From NCBI GenBank assembly GCA_030141585.1, contig JAQIFP010000007.1, positions 57,065-121,064 of the forward strand: a stretch of 64,000 nucleotides of DNA, read 5' to 3'. The position numbers and the translations under genes are program-made. This document shows positions 21,943 to 34,664 of the stretch, in pieces. The DNA comes from Ophryocystis elektroscirrha. Its lineage: Eukaryota; Apicomplexa; Conoidasida; Neogregarinorida; Ophryocystidae. Under the pieces are notes generated by a model, which saw only the letters and a program-made list of their open reading frames with translations, was not told the DNA's origin and did no database searches. Numbering within the stretch: position 1 is the stretch's first letter; every line of letters starts with the position of its first letter.

Positions 21943-24214
21943 ATGGCTGTAACCCGTACTCAAAGTGTTGATAATTTGATCTCTGAATTAAGTAATTTTT
22001 CGGAAAATTCTTCGCGGCTAAAGCGTAAGACTTGATTGAATAATTAGCTTGGTAGTTTTGGATGAATGTGATACAATGAAGTCAAAGTGTTCATCGGAAG
22101 TTGTAGATTCGATTGAATCGATGAATAATAAGCAACTTATAACAACAGAAAAACTAAACAATATTCTTGAGCATTATGAGCAGTTGCTCAATTTAGAAAA
22201 ACAAAATCGTGAATCTATTCTAAACGAAAAAAACATAGTATACAGTTGTTTGAATGTATATTCAATTTAGCAAATTGAAACACTAGAAAACAACAATAAA
22301 TATAAAAAGAATAGTTATGAAAACGCTAATTTTGAGACAACAAAAAAGCAGTTTCTGAATCTTATTGAATGTTCTGAAGAAGTAAATTATTGGCTCTAAA
22401 AAACTGTGGGGTTTTATTATTCCAGATTATTCAAATGCAAAATATTCTGAGTGAAAGAAAAAAGCAAATAAATTTACTGCAAGAATCACTGAAAACTGAG
22501 CAGTCATTACGGCAAGTTTTGGAAGTAAATCTATTTATTGAATTTAATGATTAGATAAGCATCAAAAATGCTTTGAAAACAGCTGAAGAAGAATCTGAGA
22601 TATCAAAGCTTCGGTAATAAACTATACTTTGGAATATAACACAGTCGCTTACTTAATTATAAAGAGCAGCAACTACAGCAAGCTGAAATATTAGCTGCAG
22701 CTCGTCAAAACCATTATCAAGATGCTATGAATAAGCTTTCTCAAAAAGATGCTATGTTAGAAGAGATTCAGAGTGAATATCCTGAAATAATACGGCACAA
22801 GAATTTCCAGGTAATTCATAATCATATAATTTATGCTTCCATGTGAAGTATTCGTTTTAACCGTTCTAGTCAACTGTTTTAATTATTTTCTTGAACTTGA
22901 TGTATATGTATATCTAAATACATAGAATACAACGGGAGCTCAAATAATATATTTGGAAACTGAGTTATTAATGACACGAAAACTTCTAAGTGAGGTTATA
23001 CTTCAAAAAGATGAATTGCAAGAGATTGTGGTATATATTCTTTTGCTCATATATCCGCCAGATTCAAAAAGAAAAACAAATCAATCAAATGCATTTAAAG
23101 CCAAGTTTTTCTTTTGGAATTAGTAAGTGCTGTCAATTGTATCTTATTTATCAATAGATAAAGATCCGTTAAGTAGCTCTTTCATACCTCAAACGCAACT
23201 TCGGTTACTACACATTGTTTAATTATGTTCATTTAGACAAGCCGAAGAGCAGCTGAAAGCATTAAAAGATCAAATCAATGAACTTCAAACAACGGTAGAA
23301 GGTAATCTTGGAACACTTGCAAGAAAAAGACAGTATGTAGTAATATTTTCAAATCATGAATATATTTCAAACTGGTATAGAAATACAGCAAAATAAATAC
23401 TCACAACTAATTTCATAAATTAATTGAAAAATTAAAAGAAAATTAATTTAAAACAATACCTTATGTTTTCTTACAAAGATATATTTTCGAGTAAATAAAA
23501 ATGTATTAAAAAAATACTAATATTTTTGTAATTGCATATAACAATAGCTATAACGAGATATTGAATTATACTTTTTTCTATACTTGTGTATATGTTTAAA
23601 GTTTTGTGTTGATTAAATTATTCAAAAAAATTAGTGATATTTATCAGTTTACCGTATTAAAATGTCGAATAATTCTCTGTGTTTACGTACTTCTATTAAC
23701 GTAGAGAAATAGTATATTTGACTCAAATCATCGCTGCGAAGGAGCTTAGAGTTACAGAATTAAATGTTATTATGGAGCAGTTGAAAAAAGAAGCGAGAGA
23801 AAATACAGTTGAACTAGAAGTCAAAAATGGTATCCTATTTTACTTAAAAACAATGACCAGAAAATTTAAAAAAAAAAATATCGAACTTGGAGTTTGAATC
23901 AGATGAACATCTCAAACATATTGAAAAACTGAAAAAAGATTTATCTATAAGAGACGACTGTATAATAAGTTTGCAAGTTAAAGTTTATTGGAATATAAAA
24001 ATAAATTTAGACAAATTTGGAAAAAAAGAACCAGAATTACGTTGCAATAGAAAAACAAGTTCAAAGTTTTGAAGCAGCCATAAAAGAAGCAGAAGTTCAT
24101 ATACAAGCGGTATTTTGCTAATATGTATATCTTTGACAGTTACTTAAAGAAAGTAAAAATAAAGATCGATTATTGGCTCAGCTATTACCTAAACCTTCGC
24201 CTGTAAAAATATAA
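21943..24214 (+). CDS. Coiled-coil protein, function unknown
   Basis: Starts MAVTRTQSVDNLISELSNF at 21943. A 31-bp intron joins the first exon in frame to LLDECDTMKSKCSSEVVDSIESM. The remaining exons encode almost continuous heptad-like, Glu/Lys/Gln-rich helices (for example EKLNNILEHYEQLLNLEKQNRES, EQQLQQAEILAAARQNHYQDAMNKL, QAEEQLKALKDQINELQ), ending LLPKPSPVKI at 24212-24214. At least ten introns are needed, including one of roughly 370 bp near 23333-23704. No catalytic domain, signal peptide or membrane segment is visible. Such proteins are often structural parts of spindle poles, basal complexes or vesicle tethers, but I do not recognise a family. Some internal joins are uncertain. Confidence 0.6.
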
Positions 24215-24520
24215 GCTTTATAATGTCATTTAGACTCCTAAAACTACTAGTTTATAGAGCGAATAGTCAATTTTAAGAGCAAAATTTTTTATACAATAAT
24301 ACCCTGTGACTATGTCCGAATTTCAGATAGGACAGCACACAATATGAAATCAGTAATCATTGTGAACTTTTATTTATGAAACCACGTATATACAGATCTC
24401 TAATTTTTATAAAGTGTGTATTGAAATATTTTGTTAAATTTTTTACATCAATAGGTCTAACCTACAAGTTGCTACGAATGACGTATAACAAGTTAAACTT
24501 ATAAGAAATAATTTGCTTCA
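24215..24520. other. Intergenic region before histidyl-tRNA synthetase
   Basis: 306 bp between two co-oriented genes. AT-rich; nothing further recognised. Confidence 0.4.
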
Positions 24521-27500
24521 ATGACTGATATAATCGATTTTAACTCAAATTATCCCCTGAAACTCTCTATTTTATTGAATTTTGTTAAAACCCCAAAAAA
24601 TTTTTCTATTTTATTTGAAGGCCAACCCGTAAATGTCATCTCTGAATACACTGAACATGAGTATTCATTTCTTCCATTAAAAGAAATTTCTCATGCGTCT
24701 GCTTTTTTGTGGCTTTCCTCATTTCATCAATCTCTGAAAAAAAATTTTAGTGTGACAGAAATTGAAGCCATTTTAAATTACATATTGACGTGGAATAATG
24801 AAAATTTATATGAAAGCTCTTTACTAGAATTTTTGGACAAAACCAAATTGAGTACTTTTGCTTACTTTAAAAATATCGATAAACTTCCAATTTTCCCTAT
24901 AAAATCTTTCAGTAATCTGGTGAACGTTTCCATAGTAAGGCATTTAGTTGATTTAAGCATTATTGCGTTGAGTTCAACTGTTGAAAGTGGAAATATTGAT
25001 ATTTCAGTTTTCCAGTCTCCTGTCTCATGGAAAAATGAGTCGGTTAAAACTACTACAAATAGCTTCAAATGGCTTCTTAATGATTCCAAATTAAACCATC
25101 AAAACAAACTGGATAATCATTATTACGAAGCCTTCCAAAAATCTATTTTAGCTATATCGCAGTTGCTCGACTCTGTTAATAATTGCGTGTCCATTCTAAC
25201 TGAAGAAAACAAAACTTATTTATTACCTAATACAGCTGCTCAAAAAAATATAACTTTTCCCCTATCACTAAATGCTTTGATAAATTTAATTATTAATATA
25301 TGTGAAAACGGTAAATTAAGTGTCATTCGTGCAACATATATTTCTAATATTCGGAACAAGAATTATGATGAAGAAGAAATATTGAAAAACGCGAAATACC
25401 CAATTCCTGCATATAATGAATTAATTAAATTGAATAAATCAACCATATTATCTGAGTTAAAAGGAATAAGTAAAAATTTACTTTCGAAACTTCTTAGTGA
25501 AAATCAAATAAATGCTCTTGAAGTATACAAATCCTTAATCAAAACATCGGAAATATATTCAACATGTCTGTTAATTGAGTTACGCGAATCTATTTTGAAT
25601 TTATTAACTTACGACCATGAAAATATTATTTCAAAAAACGTCAATTTTACTTCTTGCTACAGACTTATGGGAAAACCTTTGGCTACAACTTTAGCGAGTC
25701 CTCAAATATCTGAGTTAAAAGAAAATTCAATACTAAAAAATAGCGATTTTTTGTCATACTCTGTGAATCCTGTAAACCAAGTTAAAAGAATCCCCAAATT
25801 AGCAAAAGGTACAAAAGACATTGATCCATATGATATGGTTGTTCGCGATGTTGTAATCAATAAAATAAAAGACATTTTCCAGCGGTTTGGTGCTGTTTCA
25901 ATCGATACTCCTATATTTGAACCTAAGGAAACTTTGATGGGCAAATATGGTGAAGATCAAAAGTTGATATTTGATTTGAAGGATCAAGGAGGGGAACAAT
26001 TAGCATTGCGTTATGACTTAACCGTACCGTTGGCAAGGTATATTACAACGCACAATTTGGAACGCTTAAAAAGGTATTACTATATATATATATATATTTC
26101 GATTAAATGAATCTTCAGCATTTACCAACAAACTAGAAAATTTTACAATATAAAGCTATATATATATTGATGTATATATATTTATATGCTCTTGAATAAT
26201 ATTAATTTTTACTGAAGAAATGTTGAAAAATAGCATTTGCATAATTTTAGAGTTTGTTTTGCTTTTTTTTTTTAAAATATAGAAGTTTAAAATATATAAA
26301 TGTATAACATACATATCAGATTACAAATAGGAAAGGTCTATAGAAGGGATGAACCTCAAATAACACGAGGACGATTTAGAGAGTTCTATCAGTGTGATTT
26401 TGACGTTGTGGGAGTTTATGACGAGCTCATTACTGATATGGAAGTGTTAATGGTTTTAATAGATTGTTTATGCGAGTTTGAGGGCGTTATAGGAAATTTC
26501 ATTGTTCGAATCAATCATAGAAAGTTGCTAAACAGTATAATGGAAGTTTCTAAAGTTCCATTTAACAGTTTTAAGGCCATTTGTTCCGCAATAGATAAGC
26601 TAGATAAAGTTTCATGGGAGACAGTTCGAAATGAAATGGTGTTCAAAAAAGTAATAATTATTTTTATTATATCTCATGTGAAAATAGGGATTAAGTGAAG
26701 CTTCAGCTGATAAAATAAACGAATTTATTAATATGAAAGATAAAAACAATGAATTACTAAAGGTTCTAGAAAGTAACACAGAATTAATGAAAATAGAAGA
26801 TGCCAAGGCAAGCTTCAACTATAAATTCATCTTTATTTTATAAAGAAAGCAATATCTCATTTTAAACAAATTTACGATGTTTTATTGAATACTGGTCATG
26901 CACAGTATTGCTCAATTGATTTATCTCTCGCTAGAGGACTTGATTATTATACTGGTAATACAATATTAAATGTAAATATTATTATAATAATTATAATAAT
27001 TATTATTAATTTTATTATTATTATTATCATTATGATTATTTAATAAGTCCAAGCGCAATCTGATATGTGTATTTAATTAGCCCCACCAAAATATGAACAT
27101 CATGACATGCACAATATACAATCTTAATTTTACCACGATTTCAGGTTTAATCTTTGAAGTCGTTTTACCTCAAAGACCCGATGTTGGATCTATTGCTGCT
27201 GGTGGCCGATATGATAAATTAATTAGTCAATTTGGCTCAAGAGATTTACCCGCAATAGGGTGTTCTATTGGTAACAAATAATTGCCCAATTCTCTTTTAA
27301 AGGGGTTGAGCGTTTATTCAAGATAATCGAAAAAAACATATATGAAGTTGGTGAAACAGAGGCTCAAAAGTCTAAGTCCTTTGCCAGCCATAATTGTAGT
27401 ATTTTTGTTTGTGGTATTGGAAAAGAGACATTATTGTATGTGTTCAATGTGTTCAAAATATAACTTTTATAGGTATCGCATCAAAGTGATTAGCATGTTA

Positions 27501-28004
27501 AGAAAAGCTGGATTCGGAGTGGATTATTTATACAAAGAAAATGCTCGCTTACCGCGTCAAATGCAATTGGCCCAGGCAAATAGTAAATTTTTATTATCTA
27601 ATAATTTTTTTTAGAAATTCCTGTTTTGATTGTATTAGGATCTGATGAAATGACGAATCAAACAGTGCAAATAAGGTTTGTACAAATACAACGCAACTGT
27701 TAATATAAAAGCACAAATTGTATTAACTTCTCAAAATTATAATTATTCGACATATTAAAGTAGTATTTTAAAAAATAACCAATAAATTTTCTATACTTTA
27801 TAGACTTTTAAATTATTCGACGGATCAAGATACAAAACGAAAGCCAATAGAACAAAAAGAGGTAAATAAGACGTTTTTTACTGTGTAATTTAGGTGCCCA
27901 TAGCCACACTTGTTCAATGTTTAAAAATTTTAATGAAAGATATGCCTTCGCAACACGATGAAGCCGCTGCAACAATACTCAACAAACCTTTCAATAAAAT
28001 CTAA
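24521..28004 (+). CDS. Histidyl-tRNA synthetase with about 420-residue N-terminal extension
   Basis: Charges tRNA-His. The class II core starts near residue 424 (RIPKLAKGTKDIDPYDM). It shows motif 1 region (YGEDQKLIFDLKDQGGEQLALRYDLTVPLARY), motif 2 (YRRDEPQITRGRFREFYQCDFDVVG), the HisA signature ARGLDYYTG, and after a 160-bp intron the continuation LIFEVV and GGRYDKLI. The anticodon-binding domain follows (VISMLRKAGFGVDYLYKEN, then IPVLIVLGSDEM), ending at TAA 28002-28004. The N-terminal 423 residues are helical and of no family I recognise; long N-terminal extensions are known in some apicomplexan and plant HisRS. No obvious organelle-targeting peptide. Introns in the core range from about 30 bp to over 200 bp. 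Confidence 0.93.
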
Positions 28005-28127
28005 TATTAAACGCTTTTTAAGTGCTAAATTTATATAAAAAATATATAAAAAAAAAAAAAAAAAAATAATGAAGTATATAAATTCTAAATTAAAGTTGGT
28101 TTTCTGAACTTTTGGGATAGATTAAAA

Positions 28128-29281
28128 ATGTTGAAAAAAATTGAACAATATTTTGAAAAATGTGGAAACAAGACCACTGGTAATTTTCAGTACGGTACTG
28201 CGGGTTTTCGCGGAGATTCCTCTATATTAGATAGAGTTTTTCAAAGAATAGGGTTATTTGCTATTATAAGGTCATATATTACCCAGAATTCATATATTGG
28301 TATATGTATAACTGCATCGCATAATGTTCATACGGACAATGGAGTTAAATTATGTGATCATGATGGAGGATTGTTAGATGCTTCATTTGAATATATGATT
28401 ACCGATTTTATAAACTCAAATAATCCATACAAGTGGTTTATAGATAAATGTAGTGAATTATCTATTGATTTAAGCATTCCTGGAATATTTCATGATTGCA
28501 AAATAATCACTGGATATGATACACGTCCGACATCCATAGATTTTGCTCGACAAGTATATGATTCCATTGAATTACTTGAATCACAATGGGTCCAGCTTGG
28601 TGCAGTAACAACACCTCAGTTACAATTTGCTGTAGAACAAAGTAATATACCTGAAATCGCAATAATGTTAAAATCAAATCACATTTTGCATTACTTCAGT
28701 TACTTCGAAAATATTATTCGTCATTTTACGATTGCATGCAAAAAAGACCGGGCAGTCAATTTTGCAGCAAACAGTGTATTCATAGATTGTGCAAATGGTG
28801 TCGGAGCACTACACATAATTCGTTTTCAAGAATTGTTGAAAGAATTAATAAATGTTAATGTTAATTTACGTAATACGGGCGATAAAGAAGGGGATATTTT
28901 AAACTATAAATGTGGCTCAGATTATATTCAAAGGCTTAAAATGTTACCCGATCAATTCTGTAAAATATTAATTTGAAAACGACAATTATAGATAACGATG
29001 AACCCCTCAAAAGATGTTGCGCATTTGATGGAGATGCTGATCGTATAATTTACTTTTCGTATGACGAACATTATAAACTTATTTTATATGACGGAGACCG
29101 CATAGCTATTTTATTTTTATATGTACTTTTGAATTTATTGACTGAAATACAATCTACGAGAAAAGAGGTAATTATATTTTTTTTGCAATTATATAAGCAT
29201 AGTATATGAATATATATATATATATATATTTTTATTATTATAATTATTATTATAATTATTATTATTATTATTTATATCGTT

Positions 29282-29324
<43 letters not shown>

Positions 29325-30176
29325 TCAATATATTTTTGACAGATAAAGTATATTTACAATAACATATAATTTGCGCTTAGAAACCAAAATCTACACTAAG
29401 CATTTGTTTCGTTCAAACTGCGTATGCCAACAAGGGTTCAACAGATTATTTTGAACAAGTTTTGAAACCCAAATTTGAGGCGTTGGGTCAAATAGAGATA
29501 TCTCTTGATTGTGTCAAGAGCGGAGTTAAATACTTACACTCGGCTGCACAGAAATCTGATATTGGCATATATTTCGAAAGCAACGGTCATGGAACAATTT
29601 TATTGAAAGAACAGGAACTAACTGAATGGTATCCCTCGTTTGTTGACAAGGTAGAAAAAAGTTTAAAAAATATTTATAGTTAATATATAACTGCTTTTGA
29701 TTATACTTATACATGTTTTCCTTTTTGTAGCAAGATAAATTTTGCTCGTTTTTGAGTTTGTTCAATAAAACAACAGGAGATGCTATGATGAACTTTGTCG
29801 CTGTCGAATTATCACTAATGTAATAATTATATACTTTGTATTTTTTTGTAGATATATGGGATGGAATCATGAAAACTGGCTGAACTTATATGTAGATAGA
29901 CCTTGCTTACAGGATACAGTTAACTCCAAGAGAGTAAACCTTAACAAACTCATACCTCATAAAAAACATGAAAAGTATCTAATTGAACCTGTCTCTTTGC
30001 AAAAAGAGTTTGATAGTTTAGTTAGCCTATATCAAAATGCTCGTCTCTTTGTAAGACCGTCTGGAACAGAAGAAAAATGCAGAATATATGTTGAAGCGGA
30101 AACAGTAGAGGACTGCCAAACAATTATGGAAGCATGCAAATCTTTACTATATGATTTTCTTGAAACCGACGAGTAA
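28128..30176 (+). CDS. Phosphoacetylglucosamine mutase
   Basis: Converts GlcNAc-6-phosphate to GlcNAc-1-phosphate on the way to UDP-GlcNAc, which feeds GPI anchors and N-glycans. Motifs: FQYGTAGFRGDSS at residues 20-32; the phospho-serine loop TASHN with Ser64; the metal-binding loop CAFDGDADR in the second exon; the sugar-binding ESNGHGTIL in the exon at 29402-29653; and the phosphate-binding loop FVRPSGTEEKCRIYVEAE near the C-terminus. All four active-site elements of the alpha-D-phosphohexomutase family are intact. The HNVHTDNGVKL context is typical of AGM1/PGM3 rather than phosphoglucomutase. A 33-bp intron precedes the metal-loop exon, and AT-repeat-rich introns lie at about 29168-29400 and 29650-29852. 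It ends 185 bp before the transporter gene. Confidence 0.92.
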
Positions 30177-30361
30177 TTTTCATTTATTATAGTAATACTA
30201 TTTATCTTTTTTTTTTTTTATTTATAAAAAGTAATAATTAATCTCAACTTTAATTTTTGACTATTAATAGACAAAAGTGTAATTATACCTCTATAAAATT
30301 TTCTGGCAATTTTTCAAATTGACACCGTTCTCCTGATAGGAAATATACTTTTTGTGAAAAA

Positions 30362-30916
30362 ATGCTAACAAGCATTGATTCGGTTGGACATGTAGCTCAA
30401 GGAATATCATCTTTAGCATTAGGCTTATCAGAAGCTTTTGGTACTGTGAGGCTAAAAGTTCTTGTTACGGCATTCGTTTTCGGCGGAGTAATTCAATTTA
30501 TTGCAGGGTATTTAAAATTTAAAGAGCGAAATGAAGTCCTTGGACCAGCTTTTATTATTTACGCTGTTTTTTGGTTAACTGAGTCAATTGCGAGAGGAGT
30601 CAACATGATTGTAAAACATGAAGTGTACCAGCCTGTGATATTTTTGATATTTTGGTTGATTTTATCATTATTCAACACACTTATTTCAATAAAATCAACA
30701 TTTCAATATCTGACTGTAACATGCAGTTTTAGTTGTTATTTGTTCTTTGAAATTTTACATCAGTTACTTTCAGACAAGAAGACAAAAATTATAGCAAGAG
30801 TATATTTAATCATATCAGGATGTATTTCATTATATCTAGGATACGGCTATTTATTCAACAAATTGTTTGCCAGAAAAATATTTCCTATACACAGAAAGTT
30901 TAAAGAGGTTTTATGA
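30362..30916 (+). CDS. GPR1/FUN34/YaaH-family (SatP-like) acetate/succinate-type transporter
   Basis: A 184-residue integral membrane protein in one exon, the usual length for this family. The core GGVIQFIAGYLKFKERNEVLGPAFIIYAVFWLT aligns well with the bacterial SatP core (GGxxQxxAGxxxxxxxNxxxxxAFxxYxxFWLT). The end IYLGYG-type segment followed by LFNKLFARKIFPI matches the family end. Six hydrophobic segments can be counted. Family members carry acetate, succinate or related monocarboxylates with protons. The NPAPLG signature at the start of helix 1 is replaced here by GISSLALGL, so substrate choice could differ. The start at 30362 is the first ATG and gives the family length. Confidence 0.85.
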   Translation: MLTSIDSVGHVAQGISSLALGLSEAFGTVRLKVLVTAFVFGGVIQFIAGYLKFKERNEVLGPAFIIYAVFWLTESIARGVNMIVKHEVYQPVIFLIFWLILSLFNTLISIKSTFQYLTVTCSFSCYLFFEILHQLLSDKKTKIIARVYLIISGCISLYLGYGYLFNKLFARKIFPIHRKFKEVL

Positions 30917-30973
30917 AGTAACGGCGTTTGGGAAGATTCTCAATTTTTTTTTGCTCCCTACAAAAAATAAATG

Positions 30974-30977
<4 letters not shown>

Positions 30978-31027
<50 letters not shown>
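30978..31027. repeat. (TA)n microsatellite between two convergent genes
   Basis: About 25 TA units in the 126-bp space between the transporter stop (30916) and the uL29 stop (31043). Confidence 0.95.
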
Positions 31028-31029
<2 letters not shown>

Positions 31030-31042
31030 TATAAATTTTTAA

Positions 31043-31526
31043 TTAAGATATAATATGATTTAAACAAGTAATCAATTTATCAATTTTTTCGTCAACATAC
31101 TTAATAGTTTTACGATTTATTTGTTCAGCTGTTAATCGACGTCGCATTGAACGTGTTTGCTTATTACGCAAATCGACTGGTATGTGTTTTTTGCCAGAAT
31201 ATTGAGCTTTGGCTTCTGCTATTTGTTTCGCACGAATAACTGTTAATGTTTGCGCAACAGCCTTTCTTAGTTTTCGGATTTTTCCCATGCGGTTGTTTTG
31301 AACTCCCATAACTTTGTATGTGCGAAGTTGTAAGAGTTCTTTATTATGATTAGCAAGATTTTTGTGCAATTTTGCATAATCAGTTTCAATAGTATCCTTT
31401 ACTTCTTTTTTTGGCTAAGCATGATATATAAAAACAAATGTAAAATTAATTACCATTTTACTATTTAATTTTATAATTCTTGTATATAAGAGAACTCTTA
31501 CCTGATAAACCTGATTTTTGACCCAT
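31043..31526 (-). CDS. Large-subunit ribosomal protein uL29 (L35)
   Basis: Component of the 60S subunit near the exit tunnel. The main exon encodes NKELLQLRTYKVMGVQNNRMGKIRKLRKAVAQTLTVI, followed by a basic helix and the C-terminal KKHIPVDLRNKQTRSMRRRLT, the typical eukaryotic uL29 tail. The first exon probably starts at the ATG at 31526 (MGQKSGLS) with a strong donor CAG|GTAAGAG at 31501. The only acceptor that keeps frame follows an A-rich run near 31393, giving SEVKDTIETDYAKLHKNL; this join is less certain. Intron length is about 108 bp. Confidence 0.88.
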
Positions 31527-31764
31527 TCTCAGACATAACTTATAAAAATATATAATCATTAAGCTACAGCTCAAAGTTGTATATAAAACCATAAATATCT
31601 TCTTTCAATTTTTTTAGCTCAGGATTTATTGATATTTTAAAAGTTTTTAATATATTTAGTTCATATAAAAAATAAATTTCGATAATCATTGTATAATATT
31701 GGCGTTTTATTTATTTTGCTCAACAAAAATAATGTATATTAATTAGAAAAATAAAATTTATAAT

Positions 31765-33952
31765 TTAATTTATATCAGCTCTTCTGTTATTTAGTTGCGA
31801 ATGCATAAAAGTTAAAGCTCTAATGTCGGGAGTGCCTTCTGGATGCATTGGAACCATGTGATGTTTAGGTAGCTTTGGCAATAATTTTGATACATCCTCT
31901 CTCAAACAACATTCAAATGTAGAATATTTCAAAACACCTTGTTGAGTTAAAATATCTGGTTCTTTATTTTTTGTTCTAAAGTTAACGGCTCTCATTCCTG
32001 GTGCTGCATGTTCCACAACAGGGTCCATCGGTCCAGCGTATAATTGGTCTTGTGGGTTAGGTTTGTTTTCCATATTATTCGCAGATATATTTTGATACTA
32101 AAGAAAAATCATATTGGTATTTAGCTCGCATATAGTATATATATCAACATTATATTACTTATTATATATATATATATATATATATATTAATAGATTTATA
32201 TATGTTTAATTAATTATGTGTCTTACAGCCATAGCTTTAGATCCAGGTGCCATGTAACGCACATCTTTTTGAGCAATTGGTTCCCCAGGTGGAACATTAT
32301 CTTCCGGTCTAAACATGTAATAAAAGTGATAACGTGAAATTACATTATTTCGAGATCAATTTTAGCTTCATACGGTAATTCTATGTGTTGTATGTCAGGT
32401 GATAAATAGATAGTCTGAGGCTTGGTTTCTTTATCATCTACTATCAAAGTTGAACCTTCAACTCTTCCCGGAGCCTTAATAATTGAATCATAATTATTTT
32501 TTTTTTACGTTTTTATATACTCGTTTAGATTGTTCTGGATTTTTTGGTAGTATAGGAGGTTTTGGAACTTTAGACATTCTTCCACCCTAATCATATCAAT
32601 TTAGTGATTAGTTCAGTACTCTAGGCTCTGGAAGCTCAATATCCATGTTGTAAGGTATTTCAATAACCTTTTCGACATATTTGGCAACAACATATGGTAT
32701 TTCTTTGTAAATTACTCTTGGTACCTAAAATATAGCGAAATTTTTACAAATTCATGCATACTTTCTTCTTAACAACTTCCGGAACTTCAATAATCTTTTC
32801 TTGTACTACTGGTTTAGTTTTTTCGATTACTCGCTCAATGATATGAGGTTTTGCCACAGGAACAATTTTCGGAGGCATTTGGCACTTAACTTCAACTGGA
32901 ACTTCTACATATTTTATTCCCTATAAACATAAGATTATTTAATTAATTGACTCAACGCAACATGTATATATTGAGATTATTGGAATAATTAACACACACA
33001 TAAAAAAATGATAACTCCTTTATACACTTATCCATACAATATCAAGTGATTTAACTTTCATTTATTTAACATCTACACTGAATAAGCATTATTTTACGAT
33101 AATAAGCGGCTACGTAATGTATTTAAATAGCAATAAGCTTTAGTTACCTGAGATATGTGTTGTACTTTTTCCTCTACAACAGGAACGTATTTGAATCTAG
33201 GGACGTCTACAATTTTGAGATCATCTTCAACTGCAATTTTATCAATTTGAATGACGGTAGGAACTTGATTAAATTTGTGTATGTACTGTGTATATTCCTG
33301 TTCGGTTTTATTTGTTTGATGCTCTTGTTTCAACACAAATATCTCCCGTTCCTAAAAAATTTAAAATGTCGTTTCAACATGACTATATGTGTACAATTGT
33401 ATATATAGCTTTAAACTATCAAATTACTTGCAGTTTAGGTTTAGTAACAAAATGCTCAGGAATATTGTTCAAAAGTTCCTCTGGTAATGGAACAGCACCG
33501 TAAGCGGTCATTGAAAGAAATTCTCCTTTATCACTTTTAAATGAATCTACAATTTTTTCAAAAGCTTTATTTGATATGTAGTAGGAATCTTCTTCCAAAG
33601 GGTTAGCTTCTTTTCGAGCTAAAACAATCTCATCAGAGTTTAAATTGTCTTCAGAAACTTTATCTTTTAAATCTACCATCTCTAGGTTAGACTCTAGATT
33701 TTGATTTCTTCGTGCTTCAATATGCATATATCCATGTAATTTGTAAGGTAAAGGTGCACGGCCTTGAAATACAACTGGATTTGATGGATATAAATTTCTT
33801 TGTTGCTCATTATTTTCATCAATAACTTCTTCAGGTATGTGATGTAAAAATTTATCTTCTAACACTCCATTTTGTGGTGCGATAGTAATGATAGAATTTC
33901 CACCAGGTTTTATGGGAGCTATGAAATGATCAACGTTAGGTTCTGAATCCAT
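31765..33952 (-). CDS. Alveolin (inner membrane complex protein)
   Basis: Member of the alveolin/IMC1 family, intermediate-filament-like proteins of the subpellicular network under the alveolar sacs. The first exon (33419-33952) is non-repetitive. Later exons carry the Val/Pro/Glu-rich periodic alveolin blocks: VPRFKYVPVVEEKVQHIS, KYVEVPVEVKCQMPPKIVPVAKPHIIERVIEKTKP, VVQEKIIEVPEVV, VPRVIYKEIPYVVAKYVEKVIEIPYN. After these come PGEPIAQKDVRYMAPG and a C-terminal exon (31765-32073) with a CC pair. At least seven exons are separated mostly by short introns, with longer ones at about 32940-33150 and around 32100-32225. Start at 33952; the upstream region is shared with the divergent sirtuin gene. 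This is the strongest marker of alveolate identity together with the ApiAP2 gene. Confidence 0.88.
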
Positions 33953-34664
33953 CTCAATTATGTTTTAGATGCCAATTAATATTTTCCAGCTAGTTTGTGG
34001 ATTACGTACAAATAAACTATACGTGCAATTAATTCAAGATCATAGAATGAAGAATAATTTAGAAAATTAGTATAAAACTAATTTATGCATGTATAATTAT
34101 ATAATTCAAATTATCCCCATTTTATGAAAGAAGCTTGCATATATAATTTAGGACTTATAATAATCTATATTTTGTTATAAGTTTTCCAAAGTATATATAT
34201 ACATATATACATGTATCAAAATATGATTGTATATATATTTATATAGATTTAAATGTACGTATATAAATGCATAAAAAAAGACGTATTAGTACAATCAATG
34301 TTAATGCGGTGTATATTCAATTAAGCTAATTCAAAAAATAAAAAAAAAAAATAAAATGAGCCTTTTCCATAATATATTTATTATAGCGATGTTGTAACTT
34401 ATTTATTATTATAATTTGGGGTGGGAGTCATTTTGACAATATATATATTTAGTATATAATTTTTTTCATAAAAATATATATATGTGAATTATTTGTAATT
34501 ATTTTATTAGAGACAATAATTAGATTATTGAAAAGTTATAAATGTAGTTTATTTGCAATTTAAAGTTTTTATATACTTTATTAATAAAATGTAATTATTA
34601 TGTCACAAGTCTAAATAATCGGGTGTTCATAAATATAAATTTTCTGAGACAATTAAATAATATT
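33953..34664. promoter_or_regulatory. Divergent intergenic region, alveolin / sirtuin
   Basis: 712 bp between divergent start codons, with many TATATA and poly(A) tracts. A short GC-richer island GGGGTGGGAGTCATTTTGAC lies near 34419-34439. No gene or RNA recognised. Confidence 0.4.

Noticed and set aside
18721..31027. AT/TA dinucleotide runs considered as CRISPR or satellite DNA
   Set aside because: Pure dinucleotide repeats without spacers; simple microsatellites in introns and intergenic DNA.
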